Shown: positions 45,331 to 57,582, counted from the stretch's first letter. The stretch: DNA of 64,000 nt from Methylobacterium terrae (GCF_003173755.1 NZ_CP029553.1:3682001-3746000); one strand, 5' to 3'. Numbers and translations: made by a program. Notes: generated from the letters alone by a model not told the origin.

Positions 45331-46353
45331 TCACCCGTTGCGGAACGTGTAGCTGTAGCCGTTCAGCGCCGGCGCCCCGCCGAGATGGGCGTAGAGCACT
45401 TTCGAGCCCTTGGGGAAGAAGCCCTTCCGGACGAGGTCGATCATGCCCTGCATCGACTTGCCCTCGTAGACCGGGTCCGTGATCATCGCCTCGAGCCGGG
45501 CGGCGAGGCGGATCGCCTCGACGGTCTCCTTCGAGGGCACGCCGTAGACCGGGTAGGCGTAGTCCTCCTTGAGCACCACGTCGTCGGCCACGATCTCGCC
45601 GGCGCCGACGAGCGCGGCGGTGTTCCGGGCGATCTCGAGCACCTGCGCCTTGGTCTGGGCGGGCGTGCAGGAGGCGTCGATGCCGATGACGTTGCGGGCC
45701 CGGCCATCGGCCGAGAAGCCGACCAGCATGCCGGCATGGGTCGAGCCGGTGACGGTGCAGACCACGATGTAGTCGAAGTGGAGGCCCATCTCGGCCTCCT
45801 GGCGGCGCACCTCCTCGGCGAAGCCGACATAGCCGAGACCGCCGAACTTGTGCACCGAGGCGCCGGCGGGAATCGCGTAGGGCTTGCCGCCCTTGGCCTT
45901 CACGTCCTCGATCGCCTGCTTCCAGCTGTCGCGGATGCCGATGTCGAAGCCTTCATCCACGAGCTGCGACTCGGCGCCCATGATCCGCGTCAGCATGATG
46001 TTGCCGACCCGGTCGTAGACCGCGTCCTCGTGCGGCACCCAGGCCTCCTGGATCACCCGGCACTTCATGCCGATCTTGGCCGCCACCGCCGCCACCATGC
46101 GGGTGTGGTTCGACTGCACGCCGCCGATCGACACCAGGGTGTCGGCGCCGGACGCGATCGCGTCCGGCACGATGTATTCGAGCTTGCGCAGCTTGTTGCC
46201 GCCATAGGCCAGGCCGGAATTGCAGTCGTCGCGCTTGGCGTAGATCTCGACGTCGCCGCCGAGATGCGCGGTCAGCCGCGGCAGGTGCTCGATCGGGGTC
46301 GGCCCGAAGGTCAGGGGGTAGCGCTCGAACTGCGACAGCATCGAAGGAATCAT
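45331..46353 (-). CDS. acdS: 1-aminocyclopropane-1-carboxylate deaminase
   Basis: 340 residues, PLP-dependent. It degrades the plant ethylene precursor ACC to ammonia and 2-oxobutyrate. The PLP Lys is in [11 protein letters not shown] and the nearby [18 protein letters not shown] is typical. The C-terminal [14 protein letters not shown] keeps Tyr-Glu (Tyr294/Glu295 in characterised enzymes), and [12 protein letters not shown] keeps the Leu, the residues said to separate true ACC deaminase from D-cysteine desulfhydrase. MIPSMLSQ offers two starts 12 bases apart. An AsnC-type regulator is divergent, as expected for acdR. Confidence 0.95.
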   Translation of the reverse strand: MIPSMLSQFERYPLTFGPTPIEHLPRLTAHLGGDVEIYAKRDDCNSGLAYGGNKLRKLEYIVPDAIASGADTLVSIGGVQSNHTRMVAAVAAKIGMKCRVIQEAWVPHEDAVYDRVGNIMLTRIMGAESQLVDEGFDIGIRDSWKQAIEDVKAKGGKPYAIPAGASVHKFGGLGYVGFAEEVRRQEAEMGLHFDYIVVCTVTGSTHAGMLVGFSADGRARNVIGIDASCTPAQTKAQVLEIARNTAALVGAGEIVADDVVLKEDYAYPVYGVPSKETVEAIRLAARLEAMITDPVYEGKSMQGMIDLVRKGFFPKGSKVLYAHLGGAPALNGYSYTFRNG

Positions 46354-46508
46354 CGCCGGGGTCCTGTGTGGAAGCCGCGTTCATCCTAGCCGTGATCCAC
46401 CGGAAGGTGTTCTCGAAATCGCGCGATGTTTGACGTCTTTTCCCGCCGGATCGGCGGTTCACGTGCTAGATCCGTCCATATCCGGGCCTTGGGCTGGAAG
46501 GATCTCTC

Positions 46509-46973
46509 ATGAGCGCGGGCCTCGACCGCATCGACCTGAAAATTCTCCGTCTCCTGCAAGAGGATGGCCGGATCGGCAACGCGGACCTCGCCAAACGCGT
46601 CAACACCAGCCCGGCGACCTGCCACCGCCGCACCCAGCGGCTGTTCGACGAGGGGTACCTGCGCGGCGTGCGCGGCGTGGTGGCGCCGGACAAGGTCGGG
46701 CGCGGCTCGCTTGTCCTCGTCGGCGTGGTGCTCGACCGCTCGACGCCGGAGAGCTTCTCCGCCTTCGAGGCGGCGGCGCTCGCCATGCCGACCCTCCTCG
46801 ACTGCCACCTCGTCGCCGGCGACTTCGACTACTTCCTCAAGATCCGCGTCTCGGACATGGCCGACTTCAACCGGATGCACAGCGAGATCCTCATCGCCCT
46901 GCCCGGGGTGCGCCAGACCCGGACCTTCTTCGTCATGAAGGAGGTGATCGACAACGCCCCGCTCAGCTTGTGA
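46509..46973 (+). CDS. acdR: Lrp/AsnC-type regulator AcdR
   Basis: 154 residues: [41 protein letters not shown] (helix-turn-helix), then the RAM effector domain [21 protein letters not shown] and [17 protein letters not shown]. It is 155 bp from, and divergent to, acdS, the usual position of the LRP-like activator AcdR that switches acdS on by ACC. The assignment rests on context plus family. The intergenic region probably holds its operator, but I cannot mark the box. Confidence 0.9.
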   Translation: MSAGLDRIDLKILRLLQEDGRIGNADLAKRVNTSPATCHRRTQRLFDEGYLRGVRGVVAPDKVGRGSLVLVGVVLDRSTPESFSAFEAAALAMPTLLDCHLVAGDFDYFLKIRVSDMADFNRMHSEILIALPGVRQTRTFFVMKEVIDNAPLSL

Positions 46974-47173
46974 GAACGCGGTGGTTGCCGCTGTACGCAG
47001 TTTGTTCTAGTCGTGAATGGAGACTTACCCGGAGCCTTGGCCCGGAGGCCCCGGCGCCCCATCTCGTCACCCACACGGTCGACAGGGTTCCCGGCATCGC
47101 GGGCTCCCGGCCGGTCCCCGGTCCCACCAAGCCTGGCTGCGCCTGAGTCGGCGGCGGCCCGGAGCCTTCCTGC

Positions 47174-50158
<2,985 letters not shown>

Positions 50159-50188
50159 CCCTGACGCGAAAACACCCGCGAAGCGTAG

Positions 50189-50217
50189 CCGCACGGGCGG
50201 AAAAACCGCCTGTGCGG
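50189..50217 (+). terminator. Hairpin after uvrA
   Basis: A 12-bp stem (CCGCACGGGCGG, 50189-50200, with CCGCCTGTGCGG, 50206-50217), one G-T pair, and an AAAAA loop, 30 bp after the stop. Confidence 0.7.
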
Positions 50218-50252
50218 TGCAGCAAGCCGGCATTTGCTTGCGATTCGGCGTA

Positions 50253-50301
50253 TTGTACCACCAAAGTACAAAGTGGTGGTCGCATGACGAAAATGCGTCA
50301 T
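50253..50301. promoter_or_regulatory. Nested inverted repeats upstream of the outer-membrane protein gene
   Basis: Three overlapping inverted repeats: TTGTAC (50253-50258) / GTACAA (50266-50271); ACCACC (50257-50262) / GGTGGT (50275-50280); ATGACG (50284-50289) / CGTCAT (50296-50301). The packing suggests an operator or alternative RNA structures. It starts about 260 bp upstream of the gene. Confidence 0.4.
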
Positions 50302-50510
50302 TTGCGCAACGCCCGCACGTAGTCTGCCTTCCCCCTGAGCAAAACGCTGGCGTTCCGGGACAATCTGGAAGACCATCGTTCTTGTTCAGACTGTGTCGCC
50401 GGGCGGGAGCCGGGCGCAATCCGGTTCGATCGTTGCGCGCAGCAATGGTGCGCGGATCGGGCTCGCGGATGCGCGCGTTCCTGCCCCGAGTACCCTAGGG
50501 AAGGAAGATC

Positions 50511-51515
50511 ATGGGCAAGTATTGGCTGGCCGCGGGGGCGGCTGCCCTGTCGCTGGGCGTTTCGGCGAATGCCGCCTTCGCGCAGACCACGACGGTGCCG
50601 GGCGAGCAGGTCGGCCTCGCGATCGGCGCGCCGCTGCCGGAGGGTGTCTACGCGATCAACACCTTCACCTATCGCAGCCCCGACGGCCCGAACCTCACCT
50701 CCACCGACACCGCGGTCAACGTCCCGGTCCTGGTCTGGTCGACCCCCTGGAAGGTCCTCGGCGCGCGCTTCGAGGCCGTGGTCGCCCCGCCGACGGTCTT
50801 CACCTTCTCCCGCGCCGCCGGCGGCCGCGACACCAGCATCAATGTCGGCACCTTCCTGGGCGGCATCTTCGCCTGGGACCTGGGCAACAACATCGGCGTC
50901 AGCTACCTCGCCGGCGTTTACCTCAACGAGCTGAATGCCGGCCGCGGCGGCGGTCTCTCGATCCTGGCCTCCAACACCTACCGCCAGGGCTTCGGCATCA
51001 GCTACACCGGCGACGGCTGGAACGTCACCGCCAACCTCACCTACAACTTCTACGACACGCCGGCCCGCTTCGGCGGCCGCAACGGCATCCCGGGCTTCTA
51101 CGGCAGCCAGTTCCCGACCGACGCCCTCAACCTCGACCTGACCGCGACCAAGAAGTTCGGCAAGTTCGAGATCGGCGCCATCGGCTACGGCACCGCCAAC
51201 CTCCCGAATCGCGGCCCCCTCCCCCTGGGCGCGCCCTGCAACGGCAACTTCGCCAGCTGCGGCACGGTGGTGGGCGGCGGCGGCGGGCGCTTCGCCCTCG
51301 GCGGCCTCGTCGGCTACGATTTCGGCAAGTTCTCGGTCCAGGCCTGGGTCGCCCGCGACGTCGCGACCTCCGTGAAGCAGATCTCGCCGGTCTCCGGCCT
51401 GCCGACCAACCGCGACGCCTACTCGACCGAGGGCTGGTTCCGCGTCATCGCCCCGCTCTACACCGTCGCGGCCGCGCCCGAGCCGGTGCCGGTTCCGCTC
51501 GTGCGCAAGTACTGA
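50511..51515 (+). CDS. Outer-membrane transporter, MetA-pathway phenol degradation-like
   Basis: 334 residues. A signal peptide (MGKYWLAAGAAALSLGVSANA, cut near AFAQ) is followed by a beta-barrel: repeated Tyr/Gly-rich strands such as SNTYRQGFGISYTGDGWNVT, ANLTYNFYDTPARF, LDLTATKKFGKFEIGAIGYG and FALGGLVGYDFGKFSVQAWV. This is the phenol_MetA_deg/SphA-type outer-membrane family thought to pass hydrophobic compounds. Two Cys (PCNGNFASC) could form an extracellular loop disulfide. AAGGAAG lies just upstream of the ATG. An ideal terminator follows. Confidence 0.88.
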   Translation: MGKYWLAAGAAALSLGVSANAAFAQTTTVPGEQVGLAIGAPLPEGVYAINTFTYRSPDGPNLTSTDTAVNVPVLVWSTPWKVLGARFEAVVAPPTVFTFSRAAGGRDTSINVGTFLGGIFAWDLGNNIGVSYLAGVYLNELNAGRGGGLSILASNTYRQGFGISYTGDGWNVTANLTYNFYDTPARFGGRNGIPGFYGSQFPTDALNLDLTATKKFGKFEIGAIGYGTANLPNRGPLPLGAPCNGNFASCGTVVGGGGGRFALGGLVGYDFGKFSVQAWVARDVATSVKQISPVSGLPTNRDAYSTEGWFRVIAPLYTVAAAPEPVPVPLVRKY

Positions 51516-51560
51516 GCACGGGACTCGCAAGACCTTTCCACCACGAGACCCCTCCTCGCC

Positions 51561-51587
51561 CGCCCGGCTCCTCGAGCCGGGCGTTTT
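51561..51587 (+). terminator. Classic intrinsic terminator
   Basis: A perfect 10-bp stem (CGCCCGGCTC, 51561-51570, with GAGCCGGGCG, 51574-51583), 3-nt loop, then TTTT (51584-51587), 45 bp after the outer-membrane protein stop. Confidence 0.92.
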
Positions 51588-51729
51588 CGCTGTCGGGGCC
51601 TCGCCTCCCCGGGCCGCACCGCCTGTCGGTCCCGGGTCCGCGACCTATAACGGGAACGAGCGGGCGGGGCCGACGATCCCGCCCAGTCACGACGAGGCAC
51701 GGGGCCGGGAGCCCCGGCAGGAGACCATC

Positions 51730-52701
51730 ATGGCGGCGCCCGGCGACTGGAAGATCCCCTCCGCGGTGCAGCCCCGCCCGGCCGCCTATTCCTACGACCT
51801 CGACCAGACCCTCACCGCCGTCGTCGCCCTGTCCTCGCGGGTGCCCGACGGCGCCTACACCGCCGAGATCCTCGGGACCGAGCGCGCCGGCAACGGCGTC
51901 GTCATCGGCGAGGACGGGCTGGTGCTCACCATCGGCTACCTCATCACCGAGGCCGAGAGCGTCTGGCTCACCGCCCATGACGGGCGCACGGCGCCGGGCC
52001 ACGTGGTCGGCTACGACGCCGCCACCGGCTTCGGCCTGGTCCAGGCCTTGGACCGCCTCGACCTGCCGCACCTCCCCCTCGGCAGCGCCGACGGCCTGCG
52101 CATCGGCGACCGGCTGGTGATGGCGGGCGCCGGCGGCCGCTCCCGCGCCGTCGCCGCCGAGATGGTGGCCCGGCAGGAATTCGCCGGATACTGGGAGTAC
52201 CTCCTCGACGACGCGATCTTCACCGCGCCCTCGCACCCGCACTGGGGCGGCGCGGCGCTGATAGGGCCGGCCGGCGAACTGACGGGCATCGGCTCGCTGC
52301 AACTGCAGCAGGGCGGCCGTGACAACCGTGCCATCAACATGGCGGTGCCGATCGACCTCCTGAAGCCGATCCTCCACGACCTGACCACGCTGGGCCGGGT
52401 CTCCGGCCCGCCCCGGCCCTGGCTCGGCCTCTACGCCACCGAGATGGACGACCAGGTGGTGGTGATGGGCCTCTCGCCCCGCGCGCCCGCCGAGACCGCC
52501 GACCTGCGTGCCGGCGACATCCTGATGGCCGTGGGCCAGACCGAGGTGAACGACCTCGCGGGCTTCCTGCGCGCCGTGTGGGCCCTCGGCCCCGCCGGGG
52601 TCGCCGTGCCGCTGACCGTGCATCGCGACGGGCGGACGCTCAGCATCCCGGTCGCCTCGGCGGATCGGTCGAGCTTCCTGGTCGCGCCGCGCCTGCACTG
52701 A
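51730..52701 (+). CDS. HtrA/DegP-like protein lacking the catalytic triad, with PDZ
   Basis: 323 residues with a trypsin-like fold then one PDZ domain (about 235-315: RPWLGLYATEMDDQVVVMGL, SPRAPAETADLRAGDILMAV). Alignment by eye to HtrA puts Tyr70 (LTIGYLITEAE) where the His should be, Gly100 (YDAATGFGLVQ) where the Asp should be, and Trp172 (SHPHWGGAALIG) where GNSGG has its Ser. It has no signal peptide, so it would be cytosolic. It is therefore probably not a protease but a binding protein or pseudoenzyme. It stands alone between a terminator and a long gap. Confidence 0.82.
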   Translation: MAAPGDWKIPSAVQPRPAAYSYDLDQTLTAVVALSSRVPDGAYTAEILGTERAGNGVVIGEDGLVLTIGYLITEAESVWLTAHDGRTAPGHVVGYDAATGFGLVQALDRLDLPHLPLGSADGLRIGDRLVMAGAGGRSRAVAAEMVARQEFAGYWEYLLDDAIFTAPSHPHWGGAALIGPAGELTGIGSLQLQQGGRDNRAINMAVPIDLLKPILHDLTTLGRVSGPPRPWLGLYATEMDDQVVVMGLSPRAPAETADLRAGDILMAVGQTEVNDLAGFLRAVWALGPAGVAVPLTVHRDGRTLSIPVASADRSSFLVAPRLH

Positions 52702-53278
52702 GCGCCCGTTCCCACGCCCTGCATCGGCTGCATCCCTGCGCTCTCCGCCCGCGGGAGGGCTGTCCGGGGGAAATGGACAGGCACAGATATCCCCTCTCCT
52801 GCGTCGGACAGGCCCGTTCGCCCCGGAATCGCGATGGCGACCGTCCCGGAGGACGGCGACGCCCCTCCGATCCCAGGCCCCGGCATATCCCTCGAACGCC
52901 GTGTGAGCACCCGCAGCCGCTGTCGCGACGGCGTCTCGCCGCACTGCACACCAAATCGCCACCGGTTGCCGCATCGCTGCGCTCGCCACCGGTCCGCCGC
53001 ACCGTCGCGGCCCTTGCGGCAGCGCTGCCCTTCGCGTGTGCAGCATAGTGCCTAACGCTCCGAAATCCCTGCGATTCATGCGCCAGAGTGCTGCCAAATC
53101 GGCGGGCACGGGGGTTGGTTGACGATTCCCTGCGCGCTGCATGTGAATCGTGCATGGCTGGCTTACGCGACTCCGTCTCCCACCAGCGCCGCCGTTTCCC
53201 ATATGGTGCGTTGCAACAGAGGCAGGCAGCCGATGCCGAAACGGTTCGCACCGGCTGCCCGCTCAGAGGTCAAATCCG
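52702..53278. other. Gene-free stretch before the DUF1127 gene
   Basis: No credible gene in 577 bp. An inverted repeat CTGTCC (52760-52765) / GGACAG (52775-52780) may terminate the HtrA-like gene. A TTGACG (53119-53124) could be a -35 element for the DUF1127 gene, but the -10 is unclear. GAGG lies just before the ATG at 53279. Confidence 0.5.
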
Positions 53279-53428
53279 ATGTTCGTCTCCCTCATCCTCA
53301 GCAAGATCCGCTCCTACCTCCGCTACCGCGAGACCGTGCACGAGCTGTCGCGCCTGTCCGACCGCGAGCTCGACGATCTCGGCATCAGCCGCTTCGAGAT
53401 CCAGGGCATCGCTCGCTCGGTCGCGTAA
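53279..53428 (+). CDS. DUF1127 small protein
   Basis: 49 residues: MFVSLILSKIRSYLRYRETV, then the family core HELSRLSDRELDDLGISRFEI and a short tail. DUF1127 proteins are small, basic, stress-linked, and some bind RNA. GAGG about nine bases upstream supports ATG 53279 over a longer in-frame start at 53150. It has its own long leader and a terminator downstream, so it is probably an independent transcript. Confidence 0.9.
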   Translation: MFVSLILSKIRSYLRYRETVHELSRLSDRELDDLGISRFEIQGIARSVA

Positions 53429-53523
53429 GCGCCCGCACGCGTCGCCAGTACCGCGTACCGAGTACCCCAAGTCGATCCAAGGCCCCGTCGATCGAAGGCC
53501 CCCGGGCCCGTCATCGTCTCGCG

Positions 53524-53544
53524 CGCCCGCCCCTTCGGCGGGCG
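53524..53544 (+). terminator. Hairpin after the DUF1127 gene
   Basis: A perfect 8-bp stem (CGCCCGCC, 53524-53531, with GGCGGGCG, 53537-53544), 5-nt loop, then TTCGCTTGTCT, about 95 bp after the stop. Confidence 0.7.
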
Positions 53545-53614
53545 TTCGCTTGTCTGAACCCCGCCTCGCATCGACGGTGTTGCATCGGCGGTCGCCGATC
53601 CGATATGCCGCGTC

Positions 53615-55045
53615 ATGTCCGGATCGAACCCCATTCACGTCGTCGGCGGCGGCCTCGCCGGCTCCGAGGCCGCCTGGCAGATCGCCGAGGCCGGCCTGCC
53701 CGTGGTGCTCCACGAGATGCGCCCCCTGCGCGGCACCGAGGCGCACCAGACGGAAGGCCTCGCCGAGCTCGTCTGCTCGAACTCGTTCCGCTCCGACGAC
53801 GCGGCGCTCAACGCCGTCGGGCTGCTGCACCAGGAGATGCGCCGCCTCGGCTCGCTGATCATGCGCTGCGGCGACGCCAACCAGGTGCCGGCCGGCGGCG
53901 CGCTCGCGGTCGACCGCGAGGGCTTCAGCCGCGCCGTCACGGCGGCGCTCGAGGCGCACCCGAACGTCGGGATCGTCCGCGAGGAGATCGACGGCCTGCC
54001 CCCGGCCTCCTGGGACAGCGTGATCGTCGCGACCGGCCCGCTCACCGCGCCCGGCCTCGCCGAGGGCATCCGCGGCCTGACCGGCGCCGAGTCGCTCGCC
54101 TTCTTCGACGCCATCGCGCCGATCGTGCACCGCGACTCGATCGACATGGGCAAGGCCTGGTTCCAGTCCCGCTACGACAAGGTCGGCCCGGGCGGGACGG
54201 GGGCGGACTACATCAACTGCCCCCTCGACCGCGAGCAGTACGCCGCCTTCATCGCGGCGCTCATTGAGGGAGAAAAAACCTCGTTCAAGGAGTGGGAGCC
54301 CTCGACCCCCTACTTCGACGGCTGCCTGCCGATCGAGGTGATGGCCGAGCGCGGTCCCGAGACCCTGCGACACGGCCCGATGAAGCCGTTCGGCCTGACA
54401 AACCCGCACGACCCGACGGTCAAGGCCTACGCGATCGTCCAGCTGCGCCAGGACAACGCGCTCGGCACGCTCTACAACATGGTCGGCTTCCAGACGAAGC
54501 TGCGCCATGCCGAGCAGGTGCGGGTCTTCCGCACGATTCCCGGCCTGGAGACCGCCGAGTTCGCCCGGCTCGGGGGCCTGCACCGCAACACCTACCTCGA
54601 CAGCCCGCGCCTCCTCGACGCCACCCTGCGCCTGAAGGCCGAGCCGCGCCTGCGCTTCGCCGGCCAGATCACCGGCTGCGAGGGCTACGTCGAGAGCGCC
54701 GCGATCGGCCTGATGGCCGGCCGCTTCGCCGCCGCCGAGCGCGAGGGGCGCGCCCTGGAGCCGCTGCCCGTCACCACGGCGCTCGGCGCCCTCATCGGCC
54801 ACATCACCGGCGGGCACGTCTCGGCGGAGGATGCGGGCACGCCGCGCTCGTTCCAGCCGATGAACGTCAATTTCGGCCTGTTCCCGCCCCTCGACCGCGC
54901 ACCGAAGGCCCCGGACGGCAAGCGCCTGCGCGGGCCCGAGAAGGCGCAGGCGAAGAAGCGGGCGATGACCGACCGGGCGCGGGCGGATCTCGGGACGTGG
55001 CTCGGCGAGGAGCCGGCCCCGCTGCCGGCGGCGGCGGCGGAGTAG
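53615..55045 (+). CDS. trmFO: FADH2/folate-dependent tRNA m5U54 methyltransferase
   Basis: 476 residues. TrmFO makes m5U54 in the T-loop using methylenetetrahydrofolate and FAD. The FAD site is [20 protein letters not shown]; other blocks are [58 protein letters not shown] [16 protein letters not shown] and [20 protein letters not shown]. Length is normal. It is convergent with the phytoene-synthase-like gene, separated by the palindromic element. The tail is Ala/Pro-rich. Confidence 0.97.
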   Translation: MSGSNPIHVVGGGLAGSEAAWQIAEAGLPVVLHEMRPLRGTEAHQTEGLAELVCSNSFRSDDAALNAVGLLHQEMRRLGSLIMRCGDANQVPAGGALAVDREGFSRAVTAALEAHPNVGIVREEIDGLPPASWDSVIVATGPLTAPGLAEGIRGLTGAESLAFFDAIAPIVHRDSIDMGKAWFQSRYDKVGPGGTGADYINCPLDREQYAAFIAALIEGEKTSFKEWEPSTPYFDGCLPIEVMAERGPETLRHGPMKPFGLTNPHDPTVKAYAIVQLRQDNALGTLYNMVGFQTKLRHAEQVRVFRTIPGLETAEFARLGGLHRNTYLDSPRLLDATLRLKAEPRLRFAGQITGCEGYVESAAIGLMAGRFAAAEREGRALEPLPVTTALGALIGHITGGHVSAEDAGTPRSFQPMNVNFGLFPPLDRAPKAPDGKRLRGPEKAQAKKRAMTDRARADLGTWLGEEPAPLPAAAAE

Positions 55046-55104
55046 CCGCGGTCGACCCCGCGGCCCTCACGCCCACCACGTCACCCTGGGGCTCGACGAA
55101 GCCG

Positions 55105-55210
55105 GGAACCCGGGATCCATGAACGGTGACGAGCGAAGCGACCGGCGTTTCGCTTCATCCTCCGACGCCAGCGGTGACGGATCCCGGGTTCCGCTGCGCG
55201 GACCCGGGAT
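55105..55210. repeat. Dispersed intergenic palindromic element, copy C
   Basis: A perfect 14-bp inverted repeat (GGAACCCGGGATCC, 55105-55118, with GGATCCCGGGTTCC, 55179-55192) brackets ~60 bp. The right end forms a hairpin 55181-55210 (ATCCCGGG...CCCGGGAT with inner TCCGC/GCGGA). It lies between convergent trmFO and the phytoene-synthase-like gene. Related to 35930-36036. Confidence 0.75.
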
Positions 55211-55242
55211 GACGTGGCGGGTCGAAATGGACGTGGTGGGGA

Positions 55243-56109
55243 CTACTTGACCGACCGCGCCGCCCGCCACAGCCGCCAGATCCGGCGCCAGTTCGGCACC
55301 TCGACCACGCTCGCCAGCGGGTCGTACCCCGGCCGCTCCATCCGCGCGAGGTAGCCCTCGACCATGGCGACCGGCAGGAAGGCGGGGGCGGCCACGCTGG
55401 CGATCGTCGCCCGCTCGGCCGCGTAGGCCGCGAGGTGGCGGCGCACCAGCGCCCGCATGTCGGCGCAGGCCCCGAGCAGACCCGGGCCACCGCGCCCTGC
55501 CACGATGTCCTCGCGGGTGACGCCGTGGGCGTTCAGCACGTCCGCCGGCAGGTAGACCTGCCCGCTGCGGGCGTGCCAGGGCAGCGCCCGCAGGAGGCCG
55601 GTCACCGCGTAGGCGACGCCGGCATGGCCGGCGGCCGCAGCACCTCCGGGCTCCGAGCCGTCGGCCAGGATCAGGCTGCCGAGGCGGATCAGGCAGGAGG
55701 CGGTCTCGCCGCAATAGCCCTCGAGGTCGGTGGTCGAGGGCATCGGGTCGTCGTAGAGGTCGAACACCCGGGCATCGATCAGGTCGACGAGGGGCTGGCG
55801 CGGCAGGCGCGCCTTGACCAGGGTATCGTCGAGGGCGGCGGCCACCGGGTGCGCCCGCACGTCGCCCCGCGCCTCGCCCTGGAGCGCGTCGCGCCACCAT
55901 TGCAGGCGCAGTTCCCCCGGCATCGGGCTCGACACGGCTTCCCGCACCCGCGCCACCTCCAGGCTGAAGGCGGCGAGCGCGTGGAGGTGGGGCCGCTTCT
56001 CGGCCGGGGCGTAGAGGCTGGCGTACCAGCGGTCCGGGTCGCCCTCGCGCACCAGGGCCTCGCAATGGGCGTAGGCCCAGGCCGGGTCCCGCGTCTCGGG
56101 CTGGCTCAT
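55243..56109 (-). CDS. Squalene/phytoene synthase-like protein (NDUFAF6-like)
   Basis: 288 residues. Helical Trans-IPPS fold: YASLYAPAEKRPHLHALAAF, SLEVARVREAVSSPMPGELR, RLQWWRDALQGEARGDV and FDLYDDPMPSTTDLEGYCGE. The Asp-rich motifs for prenyl diphosphate binding are reduced, as in the NDUFAF6 complex-I assembly relatives, so synthase activity is doubtful. It follows the Mth938-domain gene by 24 bp in the secDF transcript direction; both families have mitochondrial complex I assembly homologues, which makes a shared role plausible. Confidence 0.85.
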   Translation of the reverse strand: MSQPETRDPAWAYAHCEALVREGDPDRWYASLYAPAEKRPHLHALAAFSLEVARVREAVSSPMPGELRLQWWRDALQGEARGDVRAHPVAAALDDTLVKARLPRQPLVDLIDARVFDLYDDPMPSTTDLEGYCGETASCLIRLGSLILADGSEPGGAAAAGHAGVAYAVTGLLRALPWHARSGQVYLPADVLNAHGVTREDIVAGRGGPGLLGACADMRALVRRHLAAYAAERATIASVAAPAFLPVAMVEGYLARMERPGYDPLASVVEVPNWRRIWRLWRAARSVK

Positions 56110-56133
56110 GATGCGTGGCTCACGATTCTCGGC

Positions 56134-56538
56134 TCACGGCACCGCGATCAGGGCGGCCGCGACCTTGCGGTTCTCGGCCATCAGGATGTTGTAGGTCCGC
56201 GCCGCCGCGCCGGTCTGCATCACGTCGAGGCCGATGCCGGCGGCCTTGAGGTGCTGGCGCAACGCATCGGGCACGAACACGATGTCGGCCCCGGTGCCGA
56301 GCAGCAGGAGGTCGACCCCGCCGGCCTCGGCCAGGAGCGGGCGCAGGCTCTCCGGCGTGATGCCCTCCGGCGCGGTCACGTCCCAGGCCCTGACGCCGGA
56401 GGGCAGCGCCAGGATCGAGCCGCGATGCGACATCTCGGCGAAGCGGAAGCCGCCGCCCCCGTAGGCGTCGATCGGGTAGCGGCCCGGGACGAAGCCGTCG
56501 TGGAGCCGCCCGGGGCTGCTCTCCCCCTCGCCCGCCAC
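56134..56538 (-). CDS. Mth938-like domain protein (NDUFAF3-like, DUF498)
   Basis: 134 residues from GTG 56538, whose first base overlaps the last base of the secF stop (TAGTG). The Mth938 pattern is GRYPIDAYGGGGFRFAEMSH, RGSILALPSGVRAWDVTAPE, VDLLLLGTGADIVFVP and IGLDVMQTGAAARTYNILMA. Homologues include the mitochondrial complex I assembly factor NDUFAF3, and bacterial members sit next to secF. The longer frame upstream is secF read out of frame. Confidence 0.9.
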   Translation of the reverse strand: MAGEGESSPGRLHDGFVPGRYPIDAYGGGGFRFAEMSHRGSILALPSGVRAWDVTAPEGITPESLRPLLAEAGGVDLLLLGTGADIVFVPDALRQHLKAAGIGLDVMQTGAAARTYNILMAENRKVAAALIAVP

Positions 56539-57482
56539 TACTCGGCCGCCTGCTTCAGGCTGGAGGTGTCGCGCGCCTGCGCGCGGCCGCCGGCCTGCAG
56601 CCCGATATAGATCAGGAACGGCGTCGAGACGAAGATCGCCGAGTAGGTGCAGATCACCACGCCGGCCAGCATCACCACCGAGAAGCCCTTGATCGCCTCG
56701 CCGCCGAACAGCACCAGGGCGAGCAGCGACAGGGCGGTCGACATCGCGGTCATCACCGTGCGCGACATGGTCGAGTTGATCGAGAGGTTCAGCAACTCCT
56801 CGGTCGGCATGGTCTTGTAGCGCCGCATCAGCTCGCGGGTCCGGTCGAACACCACCACGGTCTCGTTGAGCGAGTAGCCGACGATGGTGAGGATCGCGGC
56901 GATCGAGGTCATGTTGAACTCGATGCGGGTGATCACGAACAGCCCGACCGTGATGACGATGTCGTGCAGGGTACCGACGATGGCGCCGAGCGCCAGTTCG
57001 CGCTCGAACCGGAACCACAGGTAGAGCAGCACCGCCAGGACCGAGAGCACGACGCCGATCGTGCCCGACTGCACGAGTTCGCCCGAGACGCGGGGGCCGA
57101 CGGTCTCGACGCGGTCGAAGGCGTAGTCCTTGTCGAAGGCCTCGTGCGCCTTCTGCATCACCAAGGTCTGCCCGGTCTCGCCACCGGCCTGGAGCGGGAA
57201 GCGGACCGAGATCGAGCCCTGGCCGAATTCCTGCACCTCGGTCTCGCCGAAGCCGAAGCTGTTGGCGGTGTGGCGCACCGTGCCGACGTCGGAGGTCACG
57301 CCGGGCTTCGGCCGCAGCTCGACCAGGGTGCCGCCCTTGAAGTCGATGCCGAAATTGAGCCCGATCTGCAGGAACAGCACCACCGTGGCGACCGAGATGA
57401 ACGCCGAGAGCGGGAAGCTCAGGCGTCGCAGGCGCATGAAGTCGAAGTGGGATTCGTCGGGCCAGAGGCGGAGGAGGCGCAT
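56538..57482 (-). CDS. secF: Protein translocase subunit SecF
   Basis: 314 residues with six membrane helices: first LSFPLSAFISVATVVLFLQI, then the periplasmic domain (GIDFKGGTLVELRPKPG), and a C-terminal block with YSLNETVVVFDRTRELMRRY, the SecDF R/D-rich signature. SecF with SecD uses the proton gradient to pull proteins through SecYEG. It follows secD by 100 bp and overlaps the Mth938 gene by one base. Confidence 0.97.
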   Translation of the reverse strand: MRLLRLWPDESHFDFMRLRRLSFPLSAFISVATVVLFLQIGLNFGIDFKGGTLVELRPKPGVTSDVGTVRHTANSFGFGETEVQEFGQGSISVRFPLQAGGETGQTLVMQKAHEAFDKDYAFDRVETVGPRVSGELVQSGTIGVVLSVLAVLLYLWFRFERELALGAIVGTLHDIVITVGLFVITRIEFNMTSIAAILTIVGYSLNETVVVFDRTRELMRRYKTMPTEELLNLSINSTMSRTVMTAMSTALSLLALVLFGGEAIKGFSVVMLAGVVICTYSAIFVSTPFLIYIGLQAGGRAQARDTSSLKQAAE

Positions 57483-57582
57483 CGTCGGTCTCGGGAGGGT
57501 GTGTCGGCGCGCCCCGCTCGGGTGGCGCAGCTCCGGGCGGCCGCGAGGGCCGCCCGTCGAAAGCGATCGGATCGCCTGGACC

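Larger units (their letters stand above)
50159..50510. other. Intergenic region uvrA / outer-membrane protein
   Basis: The 352-bp gap holds the uvrA hairpin, a compact cluster of nested inverted repeats (50253-50301) and no gene. The last bases contain AAGGAAG (50502-50508) before the ATG at 50511. Confidence 0.6.

Noticed and set aside
46974..47173. LexA/SOS box upstream of uvrA
   Set aside because: The nearest match near 47005 is GTTC-N7-GAAT, not the alphaproteobacterial GTTC-N7-GTTC.
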